Source: Prototheca cutis (Eukaryota > Chlorophyta > Trebouxiophyceae > Chlorellales > Chlorellaceae). From it: a DNA stretch of 64,000 nt. Shown piece after piece: positions 20,370 through 30,281 of this stretch; positions within the stretch are counted from its first letter, which is position 1, and the number at the start of each line of letters is the position of its first letter. The position numbers and the translations under genes are program-made. The stretch is from contig BCIH01000001.1 in NCBI GenBank assembly GCA_002897115.2, positions 217,687 to 281,686 on the forward strand. Direction: 5' to 3'. The notes under the pieces are model-generated. The model searched no databases. It was not told the origin of the DNA and saw only the letters and a list, made by a program, of their open reading frames with translations.

Positions 20370-21185
20370 ATGAGCAGTTCTGAGGAGGAAGAGTATGACA
20401 GCGAGGAGGAGGCGTTTCGCGCTCGACAGGCCCAGACTGCCCGGCAAGCTAGGGTGCAGGTCCAGGCTGCCCAGGAGAGGGAGCGCCTGCGAGCGTACCA
20501 GGCCAGGCAGCGACTGGAGGAGGAACAGGGATACCGCTTTCAGAGGGAATCTGGACGAGCCTGGGCGCAGGAGGGACCGGGCGGTGCCAGCACAGGGGCA
20601 GTGGATGCGCGTGGACCAGCGCTCGCCACCGAAGCTGCACTGACCAGCCAAATCGTCAGGCATGCAGAGAGGTGCGGTGAGGTTTGTGGTGTGCTTCGAG
20701 TGCGTAATGGCACAGTTGTGTGTGGGGGTGTCAAGAACAGGCGAGCCATGTGGATCTGTGCTGCGGTGCGCCAACCCCCACGCCTTTTCCCTTGCCCCAC
20801 GCAATCCAGCTGGGAAAGGCTATACCAGCCACGTTCTCCCGAAGGCTGCCCGGCAGAGCCTGACCTTGCGGCGGAGTTTGTGAGGGAGGCCCACATTCCC
20901 TGGCTTCCCTGTGCTCCCGCCGCATACCTGCGTGCCCTGGCAGCGGGAGACCCCGGAGGTACAGGTGCCGGGTCCCAGCGGCAGCCGAGCTGTGTCGCTG
21001 CCACACCGACGCCCCGGGACCTCAGGCGAGCGTATGCCCGTGCCTGCCTCTGGTGGCACCCCGACAAGTTTGCCCAGCGCATGGGCCACCGACTCGACCC
21101 CTGTGAGAAGGAGACCACGCTGCTCCGGGTGCAGCAGACCTTCCAGGCGCTGAGCGCCGCCTGGCAGCAGCTCGGCGTGGATTGA
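20370..21185 (+). CDS. NFKBIL1-like protein with C-terminal J-like domain
   Basis: Two exons: 20370-20671 and 20810-21185; 225 residues. The splice GAGAG|GTGCGG to ATCCAG|CTGGG keeps frame and gives HAESWERLYQ. The N-terminus is acidic (SSSEEEEYDSEEEAF) and then Arg/Gln-rich, as in a charged helix. The C-terminal 60 residues, PRDLRRAYARACLWWHPDKF followed by AQRMGHRLDPCEKETTLL, look like the J-like end of NFKBIL1 (I-kappa-B-like) proteins, which carry the same WHPDRF-Q-x-G-x-RL-P-x-E arrangement and a preceding VPWP-type motif (here IPWLP). It contains HPD, the core of J domains, so a DnaJ-like label is the alternative. Ankyrin repeats of animal NFKBIL1 are absent. Plant homologues are linked to splicing, but nothing here proves that role. 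Confidence 0.7.
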   Translation: MSSSEEEEYDSEEEAFRARQAQTARQARVQVQAAQERERLRAYQARQRLEEEQGYRFQRESGRAWAQEGPGGASTGAVDARGPALATEAALTSQIVRHAERCGEVCGVLRVRNGTVVCGGVKNRRAMWICAAVRQPPRLFPCPTQSSWERLYQPRSPEGCPAEPDLAAEFVREAHIPWLPCAPAAYLRALAAGDPGGTGAGSQRQPSCVAATPTPRDLRRAYARACLWWHPDKFAQRMGHRLDPCEKETTLLRVQQTFQALSAAWQQLGVD

Positions 21186-21515
21186 ACCCAAGGGCTAGGA
21201 CACCTGTTGGTGTGTTCTTTAGAGTTACCCCCTCTCCTTGTATGTATACATGTTGAGCCAAGTTTCAGCTATGGAAATGAGAACACAGTCACCATTTCAC
21301 GCTGCGGCAATCAAAGGCATGGAGTCTTTGGGCAAGGCAGTATGCATGGGGCGGGTTTCATTGCTGCAGACTTCGGCAGCAGAAGATGTCCGCAACCTGT
21401 TCCTGAACGCAGGAGACAGATGCCTGGGCAGGGCATGCGGTCCTCTCCCATTCATGCCCTGCCGTGATCATCAACAGGGATCAATCTCATACAACAAACA
21501 ATCACTGGTCGTCGA
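21186..21515. other. Intergenic, tail-to-tail
   Basis: 330 bp between the NFKBIL1-like stop and the apyrase stop. Nothing else was recognised. Confidence 0.5.
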
Positions 21516-24040
21516 TCACCCGCCCCGCCTGGCGAGAACGGCTTGGCCGATGCGCCCCGGCGGGCAGTGATTCGGCTCAAACTCCACTGATGACCGCGGG
21601 CTGTCCTCTGGGACCAGCAGCTTCCCGAGCGACGCGGCGCTGTGACCGGAACGGTGTGGGACCAGCGATGCCTGGCAGTTGGGCACCGGGGGGACAAGCG
21701 TCGGAGCCGGCGCGCCGGGCCCCGGCAGCACCGCCAGCAGCGGCGCCAGGCCCGTCTTCTCCAGGCCCAGAGGCGCCAACGCGCTCCGACTCAGCGACCG
21801 CGCGAAACCGTGCACGATCTGCCGCCGCCGCCGCCGCAGCACCCAGCTGGCTGCAGCGACCAGGCTGGATAGCATGACGAGCACCAGGAGCAGCACGGCT
21901 GGCGGCCGTGGTTGCACAGGAGATCCCGCTGAGCGTGTTGGAGTCTTTGCGCCGACATTGAACGTGCTGCCACTGGTGTCCAGGCCTGGGATACCAGTAC
22001 CCCCTCTCTCCCCCGCAGCAGCTCTGCGGCTCAAGGATCCAGCGGCAGCTGCCTCCAGCGCCTCGGGCCCCCAGGCTAGCGCGACGCCGAGAGGCCAAGC
22101 CGACGCGCCCTGTCCGACGACGACACTGCCGGGCGGCATGCGCAGTGAGTCCCCGAGCAGCCGTGCGACATAAGGCGCACGGAAGCAGTACTGCTCCAGC
22201 GATGGCTCGCCCGGGTGTGTAGAAAATGCTTCGGGCCAGGGAACTCGGCAAAACTCACGGCCTGCGGCCGCCAGCGCTTTGGGCAGGGCCTCGCCGCCTA
22301 GGCCGAAGAAATGGTGAACCACGTAAAACCCTGACAGCGCCACAAATCTTGTCGATGCTGCCGGCCGTGGTTGCCGCACGCCCAGGGCGCACGACGTTTG
22401 TGACGGCGAGTCGTTGTCGGCTCCGCTCGTGTCGTCCCTTTCACAGGCCGGGTCGGCCGCGCCCGGACGGGATGAAGCTACGCGGGCCGCCAGGGCAACG
22501 CAAGCCTCCCAATCCGGCGCACCACGCACACGCACGGGCTCCTGCCAATGCGCCCCCGGCTCGAGTTTGAGGCTGAACCCGGCAGGCAGGCAGGGATGCA
22601 TCACCTCTCGCACCGGCGGCGCAGGGGGGGTCTCGGCCCGCAGGGTCGCCTCCAGCTCAGACATCGTGTCGTGCTGCGGCGACGACAGCTCCGTGGATGA
22701 CGTCTCTGATGAGTTGATCGTCGCGTCGCTAGCGGAGGCTGGTCGGTCGATCACAGCACCGCTGCCCTGTGCCAGCTCGGGCGTGCGTCTCAAGCGGTCC
22801 AAATGTTCGGCCTCGGTCAAGGCATCGTCCTTATCGATCACAGCGCCTGGGTCACCGCCAGCCGATGTGGAGCCTCCACGGTGGTGCCTCCCTCCGGCTC
22901 CCACCGCCATCGGGAAATCTTCACCAGCACGATGATCATCAGCCTCTGCTTTCCCACCTCCCCAGTCTGGTGGACGCGGCTGCTCGGCATCCAGGAGCGC
23001 CACTGACTGCCGAAAGGCGTCGTCCAGTCCGTAGCCATGATGCACATGGCAGAAGAGCGAGTGTGCCCGGCCCAGCACCGTCACGTTCATCACACCAGGC
23101 AGGAGTTCGGCAGTCGTTGATAGACGGTTGGTGGGCTTTTGTTCGGTGACTTGTCCACTGCCGGTTTTTACCTTTGCCTGTCCTACACCTTCACCATCGA
23201 GTTCAAAGCAGACTTCCAGGGAGGAGCCGCCCAGGTCCAGGGCCCCCAGCGTGGGCGCCGTGGTGCCCCGGGCCAGCCGGCCCTCGCCATAGTTCAGCGC
23301 GACCCAGCCGTACAGCCCCTCCTCCGCACCGCCAATCGCGCGGGCGTCGCCGGGGCGAAAAGCGAACCCCGAAGCCGCCAGTGTGCGGGAAACCGCTGCC
23401 AGGAGATCGGCCCGAGCCGTGGCAGGCATGCGCCGCACGCCCGCTGTCGCGGCCAAAAGCACGGGCGTCCGGACACGTTGACCCAAGGGCACCACCGCTG
23501 CCGCCCAGCGGATCAGCGGGCCCAGCGCCTGCCGCTGCAAGCCAGCGGCGTCGCCCGCCCAGGCCTCGAGCCCGGGCTGCGTCTCCACCCGCGAAAAGGC
23601 GCTGCGGGCGCCGTCGGGTCGTCGCGGCACGAGCGCTGGCGCCGCAGATGGGGGGATGGCCGTGACGCGAGGCGTGGAGCCTGCACCACCTGGCACGCTC
23701 CATCTGTATGCATTCATTCGCGTACCAGAACTCCCCGCATCAATCACCAGAATGTAACGCTCGTCGGGAGTGACTCCACCGTACCAGTACCCCAGTCCCG
23801 CCAGGCAGCACAGCGCCTGTGTCATGAGAGTATGGGCCACCGGGTTCGTGTTCCTAGGCAATCACTGTGGCGCAGCCGCATGCTGGTTCGCAGGTGTGGG
23901 GCGATATGGTGCCCGCCGGCTGGCCGGCTTTCTTGCACCCTTTCCCCACCAATAATGCCTGCTGTCGCCAGATCCCCCATCATGTAACCCCAACCATTTA
24001 CCAGGAACAGCGTGGGGGCAAGGATCCTGCGGCGCTCCAT
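21516..24040 (-). CDS. GDA1/CD39 family nucleoside phosphatase (apyrase), membrane anchored
   Basis: Two exons on the minus strand: 24040-24002 and 23816-21516; 779 residues. Exon 1 encodes only MERRRILAPTLFL; joined at CTG|GTAAAT to ACACAG|GCG it gives MERRRILAPTLFLALCCLAG, a good signal anchor. Apyrase conserved regions are all present in order: ACR1 VIDAGSSGTR, ACR2 LLAATAGVRRM, ACR3 IGGAEEGLYGWVALNYG, ACR4 LGALDLGGSSLEV and an ACR5-like FVALSGFYVVHHFFGLGG. A second membrane segment (VLLLVLVMLSSLVAAASWVL) near residue 675 is followed by a basic tail, so the enzyme domain probably faces the Golgi or vacuole lumen or the cell exterior. Between about residues 270 and 400 there is an acidic Ser-rich insertion not typical of the family. 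The family hydrolyses NTPs and NDPs to NMPs; substrate preference is unknown. Confidence 0.88.
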
Positions 24041-24674
24041 GGGCCCTGCTCCCAGCTGGGCCTGCAAGAGGCGGGCATGTGGCACCACAAGGGTTGCATG
24101 GGCCAAACTCACCCACCGACAGCACAAGCTCCACAACAGCCTCATTTAGACATGTGCACATACCTGTGAGCTTGTGGGTCTGAGATTGGAAGGCCTGCTC
24201 TTCTGCCACAGCCTGGAAAAGAACATGGACGGGCGCAAGGGAGGTCCCCCGAGGAGACCCGCGCCTATGGGTGCTCACATGCGCGCGGGATCCACTCGGC
24301 TCATGGGGCAAGCACGTATCGCAACATGAAATGACACTCTTCTGCGCATAACGAAATTATTCATGCAACCTAGGCAACCCCCCATGTATGGCCCAGAATG
24401 TGCGACGGCACACAAGGCGGAACCGCTCGGGACGCACAAACTTTCAAAAATCCCTTCCGACCGCTCCCCGCTGCGTGTGAAGGCGACTTCAAACAGGGTG
24501 GGCGCAGACCAGCGAGCAAAACAGATCTGGTCACTCTCCACAAACTGCCAAAGAGTTTTCTCGCACAGATGTGTACGGGGCATGCACGCTAGGTGTGCGC
24601 CGGGGTGGCCTCGACTCGGTCCACAGCTGTCGCGGTCGGCGTGACAGGGCCTCGGCAGCCGTGCCCCGTCCGGC
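24041..24674. other. Intergenic, divergent promoters of the apyrase and FYR/U-box genes
   Basis: About 630 bp. No coding frame with family character was seen. A 5' exon of either gene could be hidden here. Confidence 0.45.
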
Positions 24675-27600
24675 ATGACGACGGCAGCGCTGGCGCAGGC
24701 CAGCCTTGGCGAGCGGGAGGAGCTCGTAAAGGAGAACAATGCTGTCCTTCCTGCCGGCAATCACCCTGCAATGGAAGAGCCGGTTGGGGGCGCCAACCTG
24801 AAGCGCATGTTCACAGACGGCATCGCCAGCATCGGCACCCAAAAGTGAGGCGCAGGGGGAAGGACTGGATGCAATCCTGTCGCTGTATGGCCTGGTGATG
24901 AGATTGCAAAGGCTGGAAGTGGGGTTTGAGGAGCGAGGCATGCGTGCGTGGATCATCGCGATCATGACCCCTGCTGGGTGCCTCCCTGACTCCAAGGCAG
25001 TGGGTCGACGTGTTCATGACACTGCTGTTATCCTTCCCTGGCTCCTAGGCACCTGGACCTGTTCAAGGACCTGGAGACAAGGCAGCTGACACAGGAGGAG
25101 GAGAACATTATCGAGCAGAGGGTGGGTGGTGGGCGGCAGTGGTACATGTGTTTCAGAGAATGCATCGGGGGCCCAGCCCATGTGATCTCCTCGCTTGCCA
25201 CTCGGGCAACCCGCACCAGTTCGGCACCTAGACAACCCCCTCCCCACGCACACCCATGCAATTTCCAGGTGGCACTGCAGCGCAAACTGTTGGAGGCCTA
25301 TGAGCGGCAGGAGCATGTGCGAAAGGTGGCGGAGCTGCGGGAAGTCTGCCCACAACTGACGGAGGAAGCCGCGAGCAAAGCACTGCAGCTGTGTGACGGG
25401 AGGTGCGATGAGGTTGATTGTATGTGAACTGGGGGACTCTGGACCACAGAATGGATGGAGGTCGATGCTGCTGTCCAGTTTGGGTCTAGCGGCCAGGCGG
25501 GGGGTCGGGGGCTTGGTGCTCACTGATGCTGGCCACAAACTACATGTCGAGGCAACCCATACCTGGTGAACATCTCCTGTCGTTATCCCAACCAAGGGTT
25601 CCCCAACTTCATTCCACTTGCAGGGAGGATGATGCGGCAGCGGAACTGGTCAGCAACCCCACGTTTGTCAGCAAGGTCATGAGCATGTGCCAGCAGCCGG
25701 CGCTCGCGTCCAGGCCCGGGGCGCCGCCAGCAGATGCAGCAAAACTGGCACGCACGCTCCCTGCAGATTTCGACACGGTACGACTGGGTTTGTTTGATTG
25801 GTGTGGAAACGAGGGTGCCTGGTGGGGGCATGTCCTCATGCCTCTTCCCTTCCCGCTGGGTCCTGTTGGAAGGCACTTGCCCTTTGCAGCAACGCCAACT
25901 TGGCCAGTCTTCTCTCTGCATCATTCAACGTCCGACGCTACCATCCATGCATTCATGCGGCAACAGGTGTTTGTGGGCGCTTTTCGAGGCAAGGGCTACT
26001 CCAATGCCGGGGCCCCCAAGTGCACCTTGGCATCACTCAAGCTGCCGCTTGCGGCTCTGGCGCTCGGCCGGAACCCCGGAGTGGATGGTGCCCCGCAGGA
26101 GCAGTTGGCTCCTGAGCTGAGTGAGGCACAAGGAGGCCTGGAATCACCAGAGGCTGGTGCAGATGTCCAGCGTGAGTGTCGTTCGATCGAGTCGGACAGC
26201 AGAGTTGATGCGGTGGCCGTGGACGACGCTGCGAATTCCTCTGCCATCCCTGAACACACCAGCACAACACCAGGCGGCGGCGGGCGGTTGGAACCTTCAA
26301 CCCGATACGGCTTGGCCGTGGAGAGCAACGGCAAGCTGCGCCCCGCACGTGATTCCGAGGTCAAGAGGGCAACGGCTTGTGCTGGGCGGATTCCTGACGA
26401 TGGTCCCCAGGCCGAGCTGCGGTCACGTGGCCCCACCAGCAGCGGTGAGCAAGGTGCGCGAACTCTGTCACAGGAGACTGCATCAGATGACGGTGAAACC
26501 CGGGCAACGGATTCGTCCCCGGCACCCCGCGAGGCGACGGCGAGTCCGCAGGTGTCGTCGGTCCTGCGGCCGCGGCGGCCGAGAGCCGCCAAGGCTGCGG
26601 CCCTGGCAGTCATGCTGGCTGAAGCTTTCTTCAGCGACGACGAAGAAGAAAGCAAGACCGACGATGACGACGACGATAGTGCGGAGAGCCCGTTGCAGGG
26701 GCTTGCCCTGCAAGGTCATGCCAAACGCAAGCGAGCCGGGAGTGACGGTGAAGCCGGAAATAATGCTGCCGCTGTGATCAGTCCCACGAGCGCCGTCCGA
26801 CCGAAGAAACTGGCGTGTGAGGATGCAGAGCAATGGAGCGCTTCCAGCCGCGACGAACGGGCTGGGGACTCTGTTGTCACTGGTGAGGCATCCCAGGCAG
26901 AGGGTTCCACTGAGGGCAGACGTGCGCCCGGGTGTCGGGTGACGCGGTCATCTACCACCGCTACGTGCGGCGACAACGATGGTTCGGAGTCTGGTGATCG
27001 GGAAGCGTCGGAAGGCGCGGACAGCGATGTGACCGTCACCGATGATGAGTGCCAGCCGGTGGTGTCGAACCAAGCCGTGCGACGGAGCCAGCGGCAACGG
27101 GCTGCGGCTGCTGGTGCTGGCGAGGNCGGTCCTGGACAGAGAGGGCAGACAAGCGATGCAGCTGGGGAAAGGTCTGCTTCCATCGGTGCTGCCACGACCA
27201 GTGTGGTCTCCTGGAGGCCTCGGTCCTCTGCCACACTTTCTTCCTCCGTGCAAGCCGTCTCTGCCAGCGGGCACACCAATCGCGGCCGCGTGAAGCAAAA
27301 GAGCCACAAGTCGGCCGAGCTCGTCGATGCCGGTCAACTCTGGTGAGTTGGCCAGTTGGGCTTAGGGCGGGTCACTGGGTTGCTTGGTGGGATCTCCATT
27401 CTTGAGGGGCCTGGTGTGTTTGGACTTGTTTGGTACCTTTCCACGCCCCTCCCTGGTCAACAGGCTCCCAAACACACACACACACACATGCACACACACA
27501 TACATTTCCACTCACACCCAATACTGCCAGGCCACACCGGGGCTGGTGCAACGCGGGCTACATCTTCCCACTGGGTTTTGCATCCCGGACGCTGTTCCGG

Positions 27601-28912
27601 AGCTCGGTGGCGCTGGACCAGCTGTGCGTGCACGACTGCTACATTCAGGGCTCCGGCGGCGCCTTTTGGCCAGCACCCACTTTTACTGTGATCGCCCGCG
27701 ATCGGCCCGATGAGCCCCTGGTGGCCAAGTCGTGCACGGGGTGCTGGACAGCAGTGCTCAAGCGCATCAACGCCGAGATCGAGGCACGCCGTGCAGCGGG
27801 CGAGGCCCTCCCGCCGCCGCCCAAGACTGCCATCGCTGGGCCCGAATATTTTGGGCTCAACCAAGTTAATGTACGTGGTGGAGGAGCCATTATTTTGTGG
27901 GAAATATTTTTTGAGGGTCTGGGGAGCATGGGAGAAACATCATCAAGCTGGGCAAACCCAGCAGCAATCCTCCACCCACCAACGCAACCAACACATGCAA
28001 CTGCAGATCCAGGAAGCTATCGAGCAGCTGGACCCCGGGCACCTGTGCCTGGAATACTGGGCGGGCAAGGCGCAGCGGGAACGCGCCGCAGCGGGGCTGC
28101 CCCTGCAGCCCGCGCAGCCTGCCAGTCGCGCACAGCGGCCGGCAGCCGGCGGCGGGAGGAAAACGCGACGCCGTGTTACAGTTGATGATGAGGACGAGCC
28201 GGGGGACGCCGAGGAGCTCTATGCCAGCAAGTGTGTTTTTTGTTAGCATGGGGGGGTTGATGTGCTGGGTGTTGGGTCGCTGCATTTGGTCGCATTGTGC
28301 TCTGCACTGATGGTCTACTTGTCCGCTGCGGCGCTCAACACACACACACACACACAGATGGTCCGGGATTAATCGGACAGAGCGGTACCGCAAGCGGCGG
28401 GAGGAGGCTGGCGAGGACCCAGCACTTGTTGGTGCGTGGCTGCTGGGGGAATGTTGCGATTTCTTTCTTGGAAGGCCTGATGAAGACATGGGGTTTCGTT
28501 GAGGAAGGACGAGGGTCGTTCGGCCAGAACGTGCATGGTGGCCTGTGCATTTGGAATAATGAGCATTTTCAGGCCACGCAAGCTGATGGAATGCTCTTCC
28601 AATGAGCGTCAGCAGACATTGTCTCCGATTCAAATCCCCCCCCCCCCCACCACACACACACACACACACACACAATGATTCATCACAGATGAGGACAACC
28701 CTGTGCCCGACATCATCGACCCCATTACGCTTGAGCCAGTCATTCGGCCGGCGATTTCGCCCTACGGTCATGTCATGGGCCTGGCCACATGGAAGGCGGT
28801 GCTGGCCGAACGCAAGACATGCCCATTCACAAAGCAGCCGCTGAGCTGGGAAGCCTGCCGTGTGCTGACCAAGAACAATTATCACCTGTACTCTGACCGC
28901 ATCATCCGGTGA
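24675..28912 (+). CDS. FYRN-FYRC domain protein with C-terminal U-box-like domain
   Basis: Nine exons: 24675-24844, 25049-25121, 25269-25402, 25624-25777, 25967-27342, 27531-27870, 28007-28230, 28358-28431, 28689-28912; 922 residues, every phase consistent. Residues about 55-150 are charged helices with a CUE-like piece (CPQLTEEAASKALQLC). Residues about 180-635 (one exon) are acidic, Ser-rich and disordered, with DDEEESKTDDDDDD and Lys/Arg clusters. FYRN follows near 640 (GYIFPLGFASRTLFRS) and FYRC near 690-775 (FTVIARDRPDEPLV, TGCWTAVLKRIN, GPEYFGLNQVN, IQEAIEQLDP). After a basic linker, the last exon holds a U-box-like fold: DPITLEPVIRPAISPYGHVM, then CPFTKQPLSWEACRVLTKNN. FYR domains occur in chromatin proteins such as trithorax and TBRG1, and U-boxes in E3 ubiquitin ligases, so a nuclear E3-type role is an inference. 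The first exons are the least certain. Confidence 0.82.
27472..27502. repeat. (CA)n microsatellite near an intron 3' end
   Basis: Alternating CA with one ATG interruption, about 30 bp before the acceptor of the FYRN exon. Confidence 0.85.
28635..28675. repeat. C run plus (CA)n microsatellite near an intron 3' end
   Basis: About 13 C residues followed by CA repeats, ending about 14 bp before the acceptor of the U-box exon. Confidence 0.85.
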
Positions 28913-28940
28913 TTGAATGCTGGGAGGGCGATGGCAGCAC

Positions 28941-28945
28941 TGTAA
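28941..28945 (+). terminator. Putative poly(A) signal TGTAA of the FYR/U-box gene
   Basis: TGTAA lies 29 bp past the stop codon at 28912; this is the usual chlorophyte poly(A) signal. Confidence 0.5.
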
Positions 28946-28988
28946 TGTCCACCAACCATTGAATGAGTAATTCCTGCGTGCCAGGTCT

Positions 28989-28993
28989 TTACA
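28989..28993 (-). terminator. Putative poly(A) signal TGTAA of the eS10 gene
   Basis: TTACA on the plus strand is TGTAA on the minus strand, 33 bp past the eS10 stop codon. It faces the signal at 28941 in a 113-bp tail-to-tail gap. Confidence 0.5.
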
Positions 28994-29025
28994 GCAACCG
29001 GGCNGCACAAGAATGAAGGGCTCGC

Positions 29026-29814
29026 TCACGAGGGAGGGGCAGCCCCGCGGCCAAACCCGCCGCGGAACTCGGGGCGGTACTCGCCGGGGGCACCGGCCTT
29101 GTCGGCCGAGCGGTAGCCGGCACGGTCACCGAAGCGGCCGCCGGGGCGGTCGCCGCGGGGCGGGCGCTCGCCGCCAAAGCCGCGCTCCAGGGGCTGGCTC
29201 GACTTCATCAGGGTGGCGGGGACCACCTCGGCGGGCAGGTTGAGGTACTCGCGCAGGTACTCAATGCCAGAGTCGGTCAGGAACCAGTAGTAGTGGCGCC
29301 AGGCAAAGCGCTCCTTCACCAGCTCGCGGGAGTGCAGGCTCTGCATCAGCTTGATCACCTCCAGGTTGCTCACGCCCTCCAGCTCCTTCTCGGGGTGCTG
29401 CTTCAGGTTGAAGTCCTTCTCAGCGTACATGACGCCATCTGACAATAGATGGAGGGGAGGGTTGTCGTCTAAGGGGCTTGCTTGTTGAACATCTGTTGCC
29501 TAGGTGGGGAAGCAAGCATCCTAGCACGTGGGAGGCCCCGAAGAGCATGTCCACCCAATGACCACGGTGGCGTGCAATATTCGATGTACCGCCATCAGGC
29601 GAGGACAAGAAATCGGCATTGCCAAGCATTCCAATCCATGAGCCACGCGACAGAGTCATGTCCCAGCAGACGCCCCAAAATTTGGACCTCTCGCCGACAA
29701 CCTGCCCAGGTCCCCTGCCTGTCCCGACCGCAGCTCGGCCACTCCCAACACAGCGCACGTACCGTTGAACAGGACCTTGTAGACCTGGCGACGGTTCTTC
29801 TTGGAGATCAACAT
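29026..29814 (-). CDS. RPS10: 40S ribosomal protein S10 (eS10)
   Basis: Two exons on the minus strand: 29814-29763 and 29438-29026; 154 residues, the usual eS10 size. Exon 1 encodes [17 protein letters not shown], joined by AACG|GTACGT to ACAG|ATGGCG to give [20 protein letters not shown]. The winged-helix body continues [20 protein letters not shown], then [20 protein letters not shown] and [11 protein letters not shown]. The C-terminus is the expected Arg/Gly-rich tail with RGGFGRG-type motifs. eS10 sits on the head of the small subunit near the mRNA entry channel. The long first intron (about 325 bp) right after a short first coding exon is typical of highly expressed ribosomal protein genes. 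Confidence 0.97.
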
Positions 29815-30281
29815 GGTGTCTTGTTGTTTTTCCGCGTCGGCACAGTGGCCAACTCGATTCCCCGGTCTGCAAGGGAGGGGGAGGCGACGGCACCAGGGAG
29901 TGAGGACCTCGTGCTCAGCACCACTCAGTAACGCAATGCACACCGTGCCTTGCCCACTTACATGCGCTGTCGCAAGCGGAGAATAAAAGAGGGCGATTGC
30001 GGGCGACATCACCCACTCAAGGCCACCGCCAGCAGCGGCCGGGGAGGAGGTGGGCTCGCCGTGGCATTTTCCCGCCATTCAAGTCTGGGGAACGTTTGCT
30101 CGAAACCACCCCCTCGGTGACAAGGCGCGGGCGACATCTGCGACCCGGCGCCAGGGATGTCTCAGGGCACCCATGGACGGAGTCATTGGCAGAAACCTTC
30201 TTATCATCTTATCTCAAAAGTTTTAGGAGTTGTGCGGAGCAGTGCCGGGGCTGTGAGCCGGTCGAGCGGCCAACACCAGCC
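29815..30281. other. Intergenic, divergent promoters of eS10 and PPAN
   Basis: About 470 bp shared by two ribosome-related genes that face away from each other. AATAAAAG at 29980-29987 is AT-rich, but its orientation does not make it a clear TATA box. No coding pattern was seen. Confidence 0.5.

Noticed and set aside
20890..21180. Calling the gene at 20370 a canonical DnaJ chaperone
   Set aside because: HPD is present, but the surrounding WHPDKF-Q-x-G-x-RL pattern at the extreme C-terminus and the IPWLP motif fit NFKBIL1 better than a J-protein.
27890..29029. 379-codon minus-strand open frame across the FYR/U-box gene
   Set aside because: It runs over four phase-consistent sense exons and their introns; composition looks like antisense readout of CA repeats and coding sequence.
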